A DNA stretch of 64,000 nucleotides from Tamarix chinensis (lineage: Eukaryota; Streptophyta; Magnoliopsida; Caryophyllales; Tamaricaceae), in assembly GCA_030549775.1 (NCBI GenBank), contig CM060177.1, positions 56,546,638 through 56,610,637 on the forward strand, read 5' to 3'. The notes under the pieces were generated by a model, which saw nothing but the letters and a program-made list of their open reading frames with translations, did no database searches and was not told the DNA's origin. The position numbers were made by a program, and so were the translations under genes. Positions 36,235 to 47,287 of this stretch are shown one piece after another (the stretch's first letter is position 1; each line of letters opens with the position of its first letter).

Positions 36235-37170
36235 ATCACCCGTTTCATGGGTGCTGCTCATTCCCACGAGTAGTATGCCCTTCTGACTTTGTGCAAGTGG
36301 GCAAGACATCAGTTGGGGCTGTGTGTCGAGCATGTTTGGCTCAAGTTCAAGAGTGTCGTGGTCGTATTCATTCTTTATGCGATTTAATTCCTTTTGTTAT
36401 TTCTTTTGCATCGAATTTATCCTGTATAATTTATTACCTTGTATTGAGTATCTCAAATGAAGCTTTCATTGATAGTAAGATTATTCCCTTTGAGGAATTT
36501 TGATTTCGCACTCTGATTTCTATCTTATTATTAATTGTAATCATTTACGTATAATCTGATTTCTAAGTTATTATCTCTTTAAATTTTTCTTATGAAATTC
36601 TGGTTTAAGTTTTATATTAATCTTTTAACCTTAGCACTTGGTATTGAAACGGTCGAAGAGAACCGGTTTGGTACTAAGTGTGGCGGTAACATCCCCAGAA
36701 TTCACGGGTTTTAAATTAAGTATTTTAATTACTTCTGCTTTAAAAAAAGTAGTGAATTTTGGGGTGTTACAGGCCATGAGTAAGGATTGTATATGGCCAT
36801 GTTGTGTGAAGAGACATGGTTGTGCTTGAGTAACTAATTACATAGGATAATATCAAACAAGTGTGTACAAGCGTGTGGTAGGTTATGTGCATGCCGTGTG
36901 AGGGTGCATAGGCAAATCGTGTTGGTTTACACTAGTGTGCGATAAGGAATATTGGTAGTTCAAGGTCATGCAAGAAGTCATGCCCGAGCCATGCATCTCA
37001 CAAAAATGTGATGGATACAAGGAAAGAAGGGGAAAAGGGCAATGGTTGATAGTGATAGTTGTTAATGATGAAGGGGAGTGATGTGGTGACCTTGGTGGTC
37101 AATCCATCGGGCTTTGATCGGTTAGTGATGGTGATGGAGGTGGTTGAATCATGCAAAATAGACCATGATC

Positions 37171-37194
37171 AAAGAAGAAGAAGAAGAAGAAGAA
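37171..37194. repeat. (AAG)n microsatellite
   Basis: About eight AAG units, within the purine-rich block of the minus-strand giant LTR. Confidence 0.93.
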
Positions 37195-37945
37195 AACGAT
37201 TCTCTTATTACATATGTTGCCTATATAGAGTGTTGAGAGAAAATTCAACAAGTTGATGGTAGAGTGTTGGGTGAAGATGGAAGGGGTATGTAGCATGAGA
37301 GTGATGGTTGTGTGTGTGTGTTGCATGAGGAAGAAAAATGGCAGGGGCAAAAGTGTGTGTAGTCGAGGCAGCAACAACGTGAGATGGTGATGGTTGTAAT
37401 AAAGGGTGAGGGAGATGGTGCAAGTTGGAAGAACAAGAATACAAGTCAAGTATTACGACAGAAGGAGGCATGAGAAAAGAGAGGAAAAAGGAGAAAGAAA
37501 AAGGGAATGAGAAAAGGGAAAGGAAAATGAATTGGGGTTAGATAAATTTTGGATTATCCAAAATAGTATGGATTATCTATAAAATTTAACAAAATTAAGA
37601 TTGTGTTACGAAATATAATTTATTTATGTCAAAGATTTGTATTAGGTTAAGATTTTAGGATTTAGGAATTTGGTTAATGATAAAATAATATTTTCTTGAT
37701 ATTAGAATCGAATTAGGGTATTAATGATATAGGATTTGGTTAATCAAGATTTTAGAGTATTACATCACTACCTCTTTAAAGAAACTTCTTTTGGGAAGTC
37801 AACAAGTGAAGGTTAGGGAAGAAGAGAAACAAAGATGTAAGAAAGCAATCTTAGTGGTAAATCCTATTAGAATTGTTACTCCGATACGGGTTACTACCCC
37901 CTTAAAAGAGAGAAAAACCTAAAGCTTAATACACTTAAAATAAAA

Positions 37946-39905
37946 GCTTGGGATGCATCTCACGCATGTCATTATTGATCCCTCAAGTAGCCTACTCTAC
38001 TCCTTGATGGCTCAAAATAATCTTCACAAGTGGAACTAAGCTAGTTCAGGTCCGCTGAATCTTGGTGTCGAGAATCCGCAAAGGTATCTCTTAATAGGAC
38101 AATGAATTATTGAGCTTGATCTCATCTATTCTAATCATAGGGATAGATTTGCAACATACTTTGTCAATTGGGAGATGTGGAATATGTTATAAATTCAAGC
38201 TAACTCTGGTGAAAGCGCTAGGCGATAAGCAACCTTGCCAACCTTATCTAGAATCTCATATTGACCAATGTACCTTGGGCTCAACTTACCCTTTCGAACA
38301 AATCTCTATACCACCTTGGTAGGTGAAACCCTCAATAGAACTCTATCTCTTGGCTTGACACCATCACTATGACATCTCTGATCTAGTTAGCTCTTCTAGT
38401 AACTCTGAGTTACTCTCATCTTATCATAGATCAACCGAACCTACTAAGTTATCTCCTCAATCATCTCTAGTCTAAGTACAATAGTCTAGATTATGTTGCT
38501 CTGAAACAAGGGTGTTTGAAATTTACATCCATTCAATGCATCAAAGGGTGTCATCCCTATGATAGCATGATAACTATTATTGTATGAGAACTCAACCAAA
38601 TTTAGATGATCTTCTCAATTGCCTTAGAAATCCAACACACAAGCCTTTAACATATCATCTAGAGTCTGAATCATCCTCTCAGTCCGCCCTGTCTGTAGCT
38701 AGATGGAAGGTAGTACTCATCCTCAATCTCATACCCATAGCCTACTACAAAAACCCCTAAAAGTGCGAAAGGAATCTCGAATCCCTATTGGAGACTATGT
38801 TGCTAGGTGTATAATGCCTACTCACCACAAACCTCAGATATACATCTTCCAGCTGATCTATACTCTAAGTTAACTTCATTGGCACAAATACAGCTGACTT
38901 ACTCAATGTATTGACAATAACCCAAATCATGTCACAACCGTTATGAGTCCTTAGTCGGCCACTTACAAATCCATCAAGATAGAGTACTCCCATTTCCACC
39001 TCGAAATATTTGAAGGCTAAACCAACCCTGATGGTCTTTAATGCTTGATCTTAAGCTTCTAGAAGGTCATACATCTCAACCCAAATTCTACTACCTCTTA
39101 CTTCATGTGAGGCCACCAGTAGATTCTCTTGAGGTCCTTATACAAATTATCCTCTCCTAAGTGGATCAAATGTAAAGTACTATGACCTTCCTCTAAAATC
39201 AGGCGCTTTAGATTAGTGCAACACTAAGGTACACACCAGTGACCTTCTTTGTGTATGCTACCATCTCATAGATTTGAAAATCCTTAGCTTATCCATCCTA
39301 AATCTTCTGTAAATCCTCTTGTGCTTAACATCCCTAAGCTATTCTACTCAGATCTCAACAAAAATCATCAGTGTTATCATTGAAACACATATCTGGACCT
39401 CTAAGTCACCATGCTAGATCATCTCTATTCCTATCTCATCAAACTCTTGCACCGACTGACTAGACATCACAATAGAACTTAAAGAGTCAATTATCTCTAT
39501 CCCGATCTCCTTTGCCACATATTAGACTCCTTATGAGTGAATATATACTTGAAGCTCTTATGGTCAATGTAGAATCTACACTTATGGTCAGTGTAGAATT
39601 TCCACTTAGTCCCGTACAAATAATGCCTCCAAATCTTCAGTGTGAAAATGATAGCTGATAACTATAGATTATGTGTCACGTAGCTCTGCCCATGCTGCTT
39701 CAACTAAAAAGAAGCGTAAGCCGCTACCTTACCATGATACATCAAAACACAACCTAGTTTATGATGTAGACCTCTAACTCATCTATACCTGAAGGTAGAG
39801 TCAAAATTGGTGCCGTAGTCAACCACTGCTTCAAATCCTAAAATGCTCTCTCATAAGCATCATCCCAATAAAATATAGTCATATTCTTTAGAATGTTTAT
39901 CAAGT
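37946..39905 (-). pseudogene. Decayed Tekay/Del-like chromovirus pol (RNase H-INT-chromodomain)
   Basis: Read from high to low coordinates: end of RT and RNase H from 39905 (FYWDDAYERAF, then FYTDHKC and [14 protein letters not shown]); integrase zinc-finger tail near 39180 (LYKDLKRIYWWPHMK); integrase core (DMIWVIVNTLSKSAVFVP near 38930, VSNRDSRFLSHF near 38790, a worn PQTDGQ.E region near 38700); C-terminal part (GKLSPRYIGQYEIL near 38270, NIFHISQL); and a chromodomain near 38080-37990 (PLRILDTKIQRT, LVPLVKIIL). Stops and frameshifts are frequent. A 22-bp tandem duplication (39559-39600) repeats the TDHK motif of RNase H. Upstream RT, protease and gag are absent; a Cassandra element lies at that break. 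The chromodomain assigns it to the chromoviruses, and Tekay/Del fits best. Confidence 0.87.
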
Positions 39906-39912
39906 AATGAAT

Positions 39913-40660
39913 TGTAACACCTTGAGTTGATATGAGCATGCAAGGGCTACTCTAGAGTGCTTATGGATTGATCGACTAGCCCTACAGATCAACATGAATC
40001 ATTTTAGCGAGCTTTGTCCTCACTCAAGTGCTTTTTGAGGAAATTTTTAAAACTTTCTAGGAGGGTCACCCATAATAAAAGTTACTCCATGGCCAACACA
40101 CTTAACTATAGAGTTCTTAGGATGGAATCACTAAAAAGATGGTATACTATGTTGATATAAGTAGCCATATCAATCATTATGATACTCCCCTAAAATTGGA
40201 ATACTTCATTCACCCCAACTCAAAGAACGCAACCTCCTCATTACACCTCAACCACTAACTATCTCAATATAGTTTATCCCAAGAATCGTCCTGCTAGGTG
40301 GCTGATTAGCACATCCAAGATCAACTCATGATCATGGTTTCACTCTGATACTATTTATAACACCCCAAGTCGATATGACCATACAAGGGCTACTCTAAAA
40401 TGTTTTCAGATTAATTAGTTAGCCCCATAAATCAACACGAATCCTTTCAATAGGATTTATCCTCACTCATACACTTCTCAAGAATTTTTAGAAAATTTTT
40501 AAAACTTTTCAAGAAGGTCACCTATCCTAAAAATTACCCCATGACCAGCAAGCTTAATTATAGAGTTCTTAGGATGTAATCACCAAAAGGATGGTATAAT
40601 ATATTGATATAAGTATACATATTAATCCTTATAACACTCCCCTCAAAATGGGGTATTACA
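39913..40660 (-). mobile_element. Cassandra-type TRIM retrotransposon with 5S-like LTRs
   Basis: Two direct repeats, 39913-40208 (296 bp) and 40356-40660 (305 bp), frame a 147-bp non-coding interior. On the minus strand each LTR contains a stretch like plant 5S rRNA (AGTTAAGTGTGTTGG and ATGGGTGACC.TCCT; compare the 5S words AGTTAAGCGTGCTTGG and ATGGGTGACCTCCT). A worn initiator-Met primer site (AGTATCAGAGTG) follows the 5' LTR at about 40340-40352. The LTR termini are TGTAATACCCC / GGTGTTACA types with point changes. No coding region, as expected for this family. I could not find a convincing 5-bp TSD (TGAAT left, TTCCA right), and the chromovirus sequence does not resume on the other side. 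Confidence 0.85.
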
Positions 40661-40664
40661 TTCC

Positions 40665-42560
40665 ATGTAATACCCCACACATTTAGGTAATGGATGGATG
40701 AGAAATTTTGACAAATTTTAGGCCTTTGATTTAATTGAATGTTATGATTTGATTTAGAATAGAAATTGATTTGATATCATGTTGGAAAATGAGGTTTATT
40801 GAGTTTTTTGAGCAAACCCATCGACTAATTCTATGAACCGATAGATTGGTTTATCACTTAAGCCAAATTGAGTTCCTTAACCAAAATGATTGACTAGTTT
40901 GGGGAAATCGATCGACTGGTGGATGAATAGTCAACTAGTATACTCAAATTGAAAGTTTGGATTGTCAATTTAGTCATATTTTTTTAAGTTTAATTTTTTT
41001 AAAAATTCCTTAAACTAAAATGAAACCTTACTAACTCATATCGATTGTCCCTAAGAGATTCCTAACTATTTTTATGATGTGTTTAATATTACCTTGATTT
41101 GTTTTGGAGGTTGATTGAGACACATAAGGAAGAGAGGTGACATCAAAAAATTATCTTCTTCCTCCACTCTCCTCTACCTAATTCTAAGATAGATTTCTTT
41201 TAGCCCCAAGCATGCTTTTGATTAGCTGGAAGATTCCTTCTATGCTGACCTCCCATTTATTCATTTATGTATATGAATTCTAGTGTATTTAACTTGAGTT
41301 TCCCAATGTCACAAATTGAGATTTGGAGACTAGGTAAACAAATCCTAGGCAAATGAATCCAGTTTAATTGTATTCAAATAGTTATAAGTTGCCTTCTAAA
41401 CCCTATGTGTTTTCCTTTGATTGGTTGGCTACAAATAGCCCAAATTCTTCATGCATTGCACATTCTTTCAGCTGCTGAAATTCCCATGATTTTTGCATTG
41501 TCTTATTTTCTTCCACACTTAGAGCACTTACGAAATAGTTTTAAACACTTTTTTGATCTTATCTCTAGCTCTATCTTGTTTTAATTATTAAGCAAGGCAG
41601 AGGTAGATCCTTAGAAAGAATTGAGTGGTCCAATCAAGCTTTTTCTTATTTTCTCCCCAATGATATGTTCTTTTCCCTTTCTATTTTCTTTTTCAAAATT
41701 TTATGAAGTTTTGGTATAATATATGAGTTAAGATTTTTATTTTTAATGTTTCAAGAGTTGAAGTTTTCACAGATTTGATGATCATATTTTTTTAGGGGAT
41801 TTAGCCTACATCAAGTACCTAATACTTTCACCTAAAATGTTAGCATGTGTTCATACATGAAAAGTGATGCCTTTTTTTAGATTATACATGTTGGTACAAA
41901 GAAATGTAGTTGCGTGCATGATTTAGATGTTTAAATAACATAAGTTTAGAAAAGAACATGAAAATAGAGGAAATAGGCTATGATAATGTCATGGTAAGAA
42001 ATGCATGATAATATGGTTAGAAATATTTTGGTTGATGTTGATAAATGTTATAATATGAGCATAAATTATTTTTAGCTATGGTAGGGTAAACCAATTGACT
42101 TGTTAGGTAAAAAAAAATAGACTGGCTCCTAGAATAGTCAACTAGTTGACCTAATCCATAGACTCATTCTCTTATAGTTAAGAAAATTGGTCAACTGGTC
42201 TATGAACACTCGACTAGTTTACCCAAACCAATCAACCAATTTAAAGGAAGAATGGCCTGGTTAAAGTTGAACAGATTGGCTGGTCTACCTAAATCGATCA
42301 ATTGGTTGGTGTAACCGATCGACTTGTTAAGCCAGACTGATAGACTAGTTTGGCTAGTTTGCATGATTTCCTACTTGGTCATGTTTAGCGGTTATATTTG
42401 GAAATATATCATGATTGTTAATGGGATGAAATACAAATTTTAAAATGGATTATTGGCTTAATTAATGGATTAAAATTGATTATAACTTATGGCATACATT
42501 ATGAGTAATATGAAGGTTAAAAGTGTAATTCACTTGTAATTAGTGATAAAATGGGAATAA
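40665..42560 (+). mobile_element. Decayed LTR-like DNA, CGACTAGT-rich family (copy 2)
   Basis: Starts TGTAATACCCC near 40665, then runs colinear with 22931-25600. It shows the same scattered words (ATCGATCGACTGGT, CGACTAGTTT, AATCGATCAATTGG; 40845-40945 and 42090-42350), the same C/T-rich centre and the same AAGCAAG(A/G)..AGGTTAGAT-like segment at 41592. Non-coding. The 3' end is not resolved. Confidence 0.5.
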
Positions 42561-43659
42561 TAGTAATGGAGATCACTAAGGGCTTGGATTAAACCATATG
42601 AAAGATATGAAACTCATTTGCTAAGAATAAATGGTAAACCCATAGGGTGGGGGGAAAATAAAAATAAAAAGCATCAGTATGGCTTAGTATGATTGGTAAA
42701 AAAAATGAGTAATTTTAGTTCTTACACTTAGTTAGTGGTTGACCTAATTACTTGGTTATAAAATGGAATATTGATGGGTTGTCCCACTTATTTCTTACAT
42801 AAATAAACTAATGTTGAGCAACAAGATCACTTCTTATGTCTACCTCTAATACTTTGTAAAAACTTAGTGGAGGTCCATTGTTACTACATTATGATGACTC
42901 ACCACAAAATAACCTACTCCTCCCGACTCCATCTATCGAGTTTAACCCTTCTACTCCCTCATTTCACCTCATTCACGTCTATATATATTTAAATAAAATC
43001 TCCTCCCCTACAAGATCATGCTTCATAGGCACCATTTTAATTTATTTTGAGGATTAACCTAACTCTTTATTTCATCCATCCTTGAACTCCTCCATCATTA
43101 TTGTAACCTTTGGGGCTTATACTTTAAATATTAGTATTTTATATCGGTGATAACAAAGTTACATAATGCACATAATTTCCATAATTAACCAATTTTATTT
43201 ATTACCAATTATTCAAGACAACCATAAACAAATTCAACACTAAGGTCAATATTAGAAATCTATTAAGGCTATCCTAGATTCAATTACTCACATTTGATGC
43301 ATTAGGTCAAAAATGACCAAAATGCCTTTAAGACCATAATTACCACATTATCATCCATTTTAAATACTAATTACATTTTATTTAATAATTTATCACGGAA
43401 AGTTTTAAAATACAATAAATTAAATATTTAGCATGTAGGTACATCATTATACCCAACAAACAACCATTTTGACTTTACACATAATTTAGCACGTAAAATC
43501 CTCACATGCATTTCTAAAATATCAAATCACATACTGCCATAATCAGCAATAAATGATACATATTATGCATGATTATCAAAATACATATCATAATACATTT
43601 AGAAGGACCAAATTTCCCCTAGGGTACACAATGATAATAAGTATGCCAAAAATACGCCT
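42561..43659. other. Unassigned, probably decayed LTR in minus orientation
   Basis: No gene. The part around 43250-43350 (ATGACCAAAATGCC) resembles the reverse-strand text of the outer giant LTR near 5670-5690, which suggests an old minus-strand relative. No termini were found. Confidence 0.35.
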
Positions 43660-44760
43660 ACGCATGAGCTCTTCTCATCTTTAATGGCGTACTCTATTCA
43701 ATTATTCCTTTACCCCTATTTTGTTCTTCACAAAATCCATGGCTACTACCTCCCTTAAAATCTAAAATAGAACAACTACTCCACATGATAGTGATGCGAT
43801 GTCATCCACTTCCACCTATAACACCTAATGAATGGTCTAATTATCATCCTCCTTTGATGACTACTCCTCCAACCAAACATTGAGCTTGTTTGTGCTTTCC
43901 TACTACAAAAGGTAGTAGTTTTGACTAATATTCTTAATGGCCAATGGAGTTCTCCACCCTCTTATATGCAACACTACCCTCTCTTTGATCTCCTCTACGA
44001 ACAATGTGTCAAGAAGGATTCAATCCACCTTTATAGAAGTCCTAGAATAAATATGTCCTCCTTCATATCCCGCAGGCATCATCAACCCTCCATTCTCTAA
44101 CTAGACAGAAATGGTTAAACAACATACTTTCTTCCTCTATTACCTTTGGACGTTCCTCCTTCAATTCAAAGGTGATGAGAAATATACACAAACCTAGGTC
44201 CCTCAACTCAGACATCATACTCTAAGACTTCAACAAATCATTGATAAAGCCTAGAGGGATTCCACTACCACACTCCTATCTTGCTAATCTGAAGTTTCGT
44301 TGCCTCCTTCTGTGGGATAGTTCTAAGCTTCTTTTCTTACATCTGGTTGGGTGTTGTTCCCCATTTCATAACACAGGGATAAGATCTTATGTCTTTCATT
44401 GCTGGTTGCCATGATTTAGTATCCATTATAATATTCCTTCTTCAATCTTTCTTTAACCTAATCTTATTTGGTTTCTTCTTCTTCTTCATATAGTACGTGA
44501 GTTTATGCATATTTAATCCCCTATAGTAGCATACTATATGTTTTCCTCATTACCTATAAAGCCTCTAACTCATTATACCAAATGAAGCCAAAATAGAGAT
44601 TTGTGAGCTTTATCTCCTTCTTATTAATGTAAACATCCATTACCTTCCTTGCTAATTGATTCAAGTATCATACTTATTAAGCCTTGATACCCTTAACTAA
44701 TTTATCCATAAAAATAGTGAACACCCTCTCATCATCTCGCCATTGCAAGGCCATGATTTT
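43660..44760 (-). pseudogene. Remnant of an RRM-bearing ORF1-like protein (LINE type)
   Basis: Starting at the ATG complementary to 44752, the frame reads WRDDERVFTIFMDKL, then (after stops) KVMDVYINKKE and LYFGFIWYNELEAL. This has the layout of an RNA-recognition motif, with FTIFMDKL as RNP2 and LYFGFIWY as RNP1. Further downstream the text keeps protein-like character (EGPRFVYI-type words are broken by stops) to about 43660. An RRM followed by a long divergent region is characteristic of ORF1 in plant L1-type LINEs; no reverse transcriptase of that type lies nearby, so this is a fragment. At least five stops interrupt the RRM alone. Function assignment is moderate; the RRM pattern itself is clearer. 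Confidence 0.5.
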
Positions 44761-45561
44761 CAAGTAAAATGAGGAGATAAAGAAAAAGAATGGGGATATC
44801 TCTCCTTGGCATTCCACGATTTCCTTCACTTGTTACAACCAACTAAAACTCAACAACTTCTAAACTTAAAAACCTAAAAATTTTTAATCTCTTAGGAAGT
44901 TTAAAAATCCTCCTTACTATTTTTTTGATATGATTTCCTTATTAATTTTAAAAGTAAAATCCTTTTAAAAGTATTTTTGAGCATATTAGCTCCCATTAGA
45001 ACTTGTTGATTTGTTTTACAACTGATCAACTAATTTATTATAGAATCATGAATTTAAACTTGCAAAACTAAAAAAACTAATTGGGTCATGGTAAGATTGG
45101 TTGACTTGTTACTATAGATTTTTAGTCCTATGAAACACCATTTGTTTTGTGTAATACATAAAGACTTTTAAATGCAAAAAATTATACCTATTACTGACAC
45201 AAAAAATATTTGTTTTATTTTTACAAAAATGACTACATAATTGGGAATAAGTATAAATAAAATTTATGAAACATAATGGAAAAAAAATTTAATATATAAT
45301 TAAATAAAAAAACTAAATTTTAGTTCTATTTGCAATTAATTCTCAATAACTCATTATCATATTCTTCCCAAGTTGAGATATTTTCAAAATTATTTGTGCT
45401 CACCCCACTTTGGTAGAAAGTTCTCTTTGATTATAATATCTACTTCCTTCTAAATATATTTCACTCCTAAGTATTTAATTGAAGTTTCATATATGTATTA
45501 GTTATCAGATACCTTATAATCAACTATAACTCTCCTCAAAACTCTTTATATTAAGGTTGGG
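44761..45561. other. Unassigned AT-rich DNA
   Basis: No gene. CTGATCAACTAATT and ATTGGTTGACTTGTT words at 45045-45115 recall the CGACTAGT-rich family. The right end (TGTTG, 45562-45566) is the target-site copy of the following element. Confidence 0.4.
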
Positions 45562-45566
45562 TGTTG

Positions 45567-46421
45567 TGATGCAAGAGCATCTAATGAATCTAATGATTGT
45601 CATGTTCATCTTAATTCTCAAGGTAAGGAATAATTATCTTTCTTAATGTTGGAGCCTATCATGTTAAATATTCTTAATAATTTCTATATGCTTGATATTG
45701 AAAACCATTTAAGTTGTTCTTGTAGCTATGTCACATATTTTCAAGAAGAAGATGTTAATACACTTTAATGTCTACATGTATTCAAAGCATGCAAGACTAT
45801 GGCATACATGGGATGATACTTTACAATAATAAGATATGGTGATGATACTAATTAGTTGTATTAACTTATTTTAAACCCTAACCCTAAGTGTATTTTATGT
45901 AAGTTAGGGTTTGATATAATTATATGTAGGTATCTTAGTTAATTGTATAGCTTTTTAATATTAATCCCTAGTATCATTTAGCCAATGATATTATGATTAG
46001 GATTAAGTGTTATAGGGGCTTAATTCAATCAAGATTAATGGGCTTGAATTAAGGCTAAGGACCGGCTGATTGAGCTTGTTCAACCGGATGGAGCTTTTCT
46101 ATATATACACTCACTTGTGCGCATGAAATCGTAAGATGAATATATATAATTTGAATAAAACTTTGAGCATAGCTAGCTAGCATCTATATTTCTAATATAT
46201 GAATCTTTATTGAGCAAGGAAATTCTGGGACATTACCTTCATCCATTGAACTTAAACTCAAAATTTTTAAAAACCTGATTAAAACCAATCGAACCTACCT
46301 ATCTTTGTAACCTGTTTTCTTCGATTATAATCCATCCTTCCTCTTTTGCTTAATTTTGTGGGTGACATCTTAAACACATCATTATTTGATCCAACCTTCC
46401 TCTACTTTGATGAACACATAA
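45567..46421 (+). repeat. 5' LTR of the CRM/Reina-like element
   Basis: Starts TGATGCAAGAG. The first 200 bases repeat the end of the polyprotein frame (as at 51653-51854) but with a stop (GGAATAATT). It contains a TATA-like box at 46100-46107 and ends just before the primer-binding site. Confidence 0.9.
46100..46107 (+). promoter_or_regulatory. TATA-like box of the 5' LTR
   Basis: TATATATA in the context TTTTCTATATATACACTCAC, kept in the 3' LTR at 52196-52203. The position in the LTR suits the U3/R border of the retroelement promoter. Confidence 0.6.
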
Positions 46422-46425
46422 TTTT

Positions 46426-46437
46426 TGGTATCAAAGC
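46426..46437 (+). other. Primer-binding site (initiator Met tRNA)
   Basis: TGGTATCAAAGC, differing at one position from the usual TGGTATCAGAGC complement of the tRNA-iMet 3' end, four bases after the LTR. Confidence 0.85.
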
Positions 46438-47287
46438 TTCGACTAATTGAAGTTGTCGCACAAATCCTCTCCTTACAGACCAGATTATCACATGCGTGTT
46501 CTTGCATCAAGAACTCCATGATAACTCAACCTTTCCCTTGAATTCTTGATTTTTTATGATCTTCTTGAATTTTTCTTGAATATCTTGCTCGAATTTCTTA
46601 CAATATTGCAATGATCTTGTTGCATTTTCCCCAACCATTCACATAAAATATCAACCAGCATTGTAGTTCCAGGTGCAACAACTTCTCTATGTTACCTTGT
46701 GTGCTACGATTTTGTTCATCCCCCGCACCTCTTTCCTTCTTAATTATACTCTCTATTTGTGTGTGATCTAGTGGTAATCAACCCATTTCATTTTCCATTC
46801 GTGTATCATAATGAAAAGGACACGAAAGGGCCGAGACCTAGAAGATAACTCGATGTCAACTGAACTAGACCAGTGTGTGTATACTATCCTATTTGAACCA
46901 TTTATCCTCATTTTTCTCTCAAAGAACCACTAAATACTCTCCCTATAGACCTCCTCTACATCCACTATGAAGTAACCAGCATGAATCTCCCACTTGAAGA
47001 TGTGCATAAATTGAAGAAAGAAATCGATATGCTATGATTTTATGTGGCTAAATTTTATGCCATATATAGGAGAGCACTCCCATCTCTGTGTACCTGCGTG
47101 CATTGCTGTTCTTATGGATAAATTATCTCCTTTGTGCCTAATCAAGGACTGCAGGTAGTGATTGTAATTTGATTGTGAATTAGCAATAGTTTGTGCCTTG
47201 TTTGGTTACAGGAAAAACAAATTCCAACACCTACACTTTGTGGAATCTATTGTATGCAACAAGAAGAGTTGTGTATCAACCTTCACC
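46438..47287 (+). other. Untranslated leader of the retrotransposon
   Basis: 850 bp between the primer-binding site and gag with no extended frame. It probably contains the splice and packaging region of the element, but no signal is clear enough to call. Confidence 0.6.

Larger units (their letters stand above)
31838..36771 (+). mobile_element. Second young giant solo LTR
   Basis: Starts TGAAATGCCCCGAAAATT at 31838 and ends GGGGTGTTACA at 36771. Flanks are AGCCA (31833-31837) and GGCCA (36772-36776), 4 of 5 bases matching. At 4934 bp it is colinear with the inner element at 13454-19064 minus that copy's duplication. Parts: AT-rich head to 32260, pyrimidine-rich block 32270-33500 (with CCGCCGCCG runs), TTA-rich block 33560-34190, 27-bp minisatellite 34565-34815, 20-bp minisatellite 34857-35175, box/hairpin array 35652-35975, GTACG hairpin 36218-36234, tail with CTTAGCACTTGGTATTG. 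No coding capacity. It sits inside the older minus-strand chromovirus LTR. Confidence 0.84.
29465..37764 (-). mobile_element. Giant chromovirus LTR, split by a later solo LTR
   Basis: On its own strand it starts TGTAATACTC at 37764, directly after a purine-rich tract (AAAGAGGTAGTGA) that follows the chromodomain-bearing pol at 37946-39905, so it is that element's 3' LTR. Its own sequence is 37764-36777 and 31837-29465, about 3.35 kb. It has the family marks in the right order: pyrimidine-rich block near 37500-37030, ATAATAGTGG boxes at 30030-30460, the GGTTACCTTACTTAGTATG hairpin region near 29800-29840, and the 3' tail. The 3' end near 29465 is worn and placed only approximately. Beyond it on the minus strand lies gag/protease sequence of a second element. 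Confidence 0.65.
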
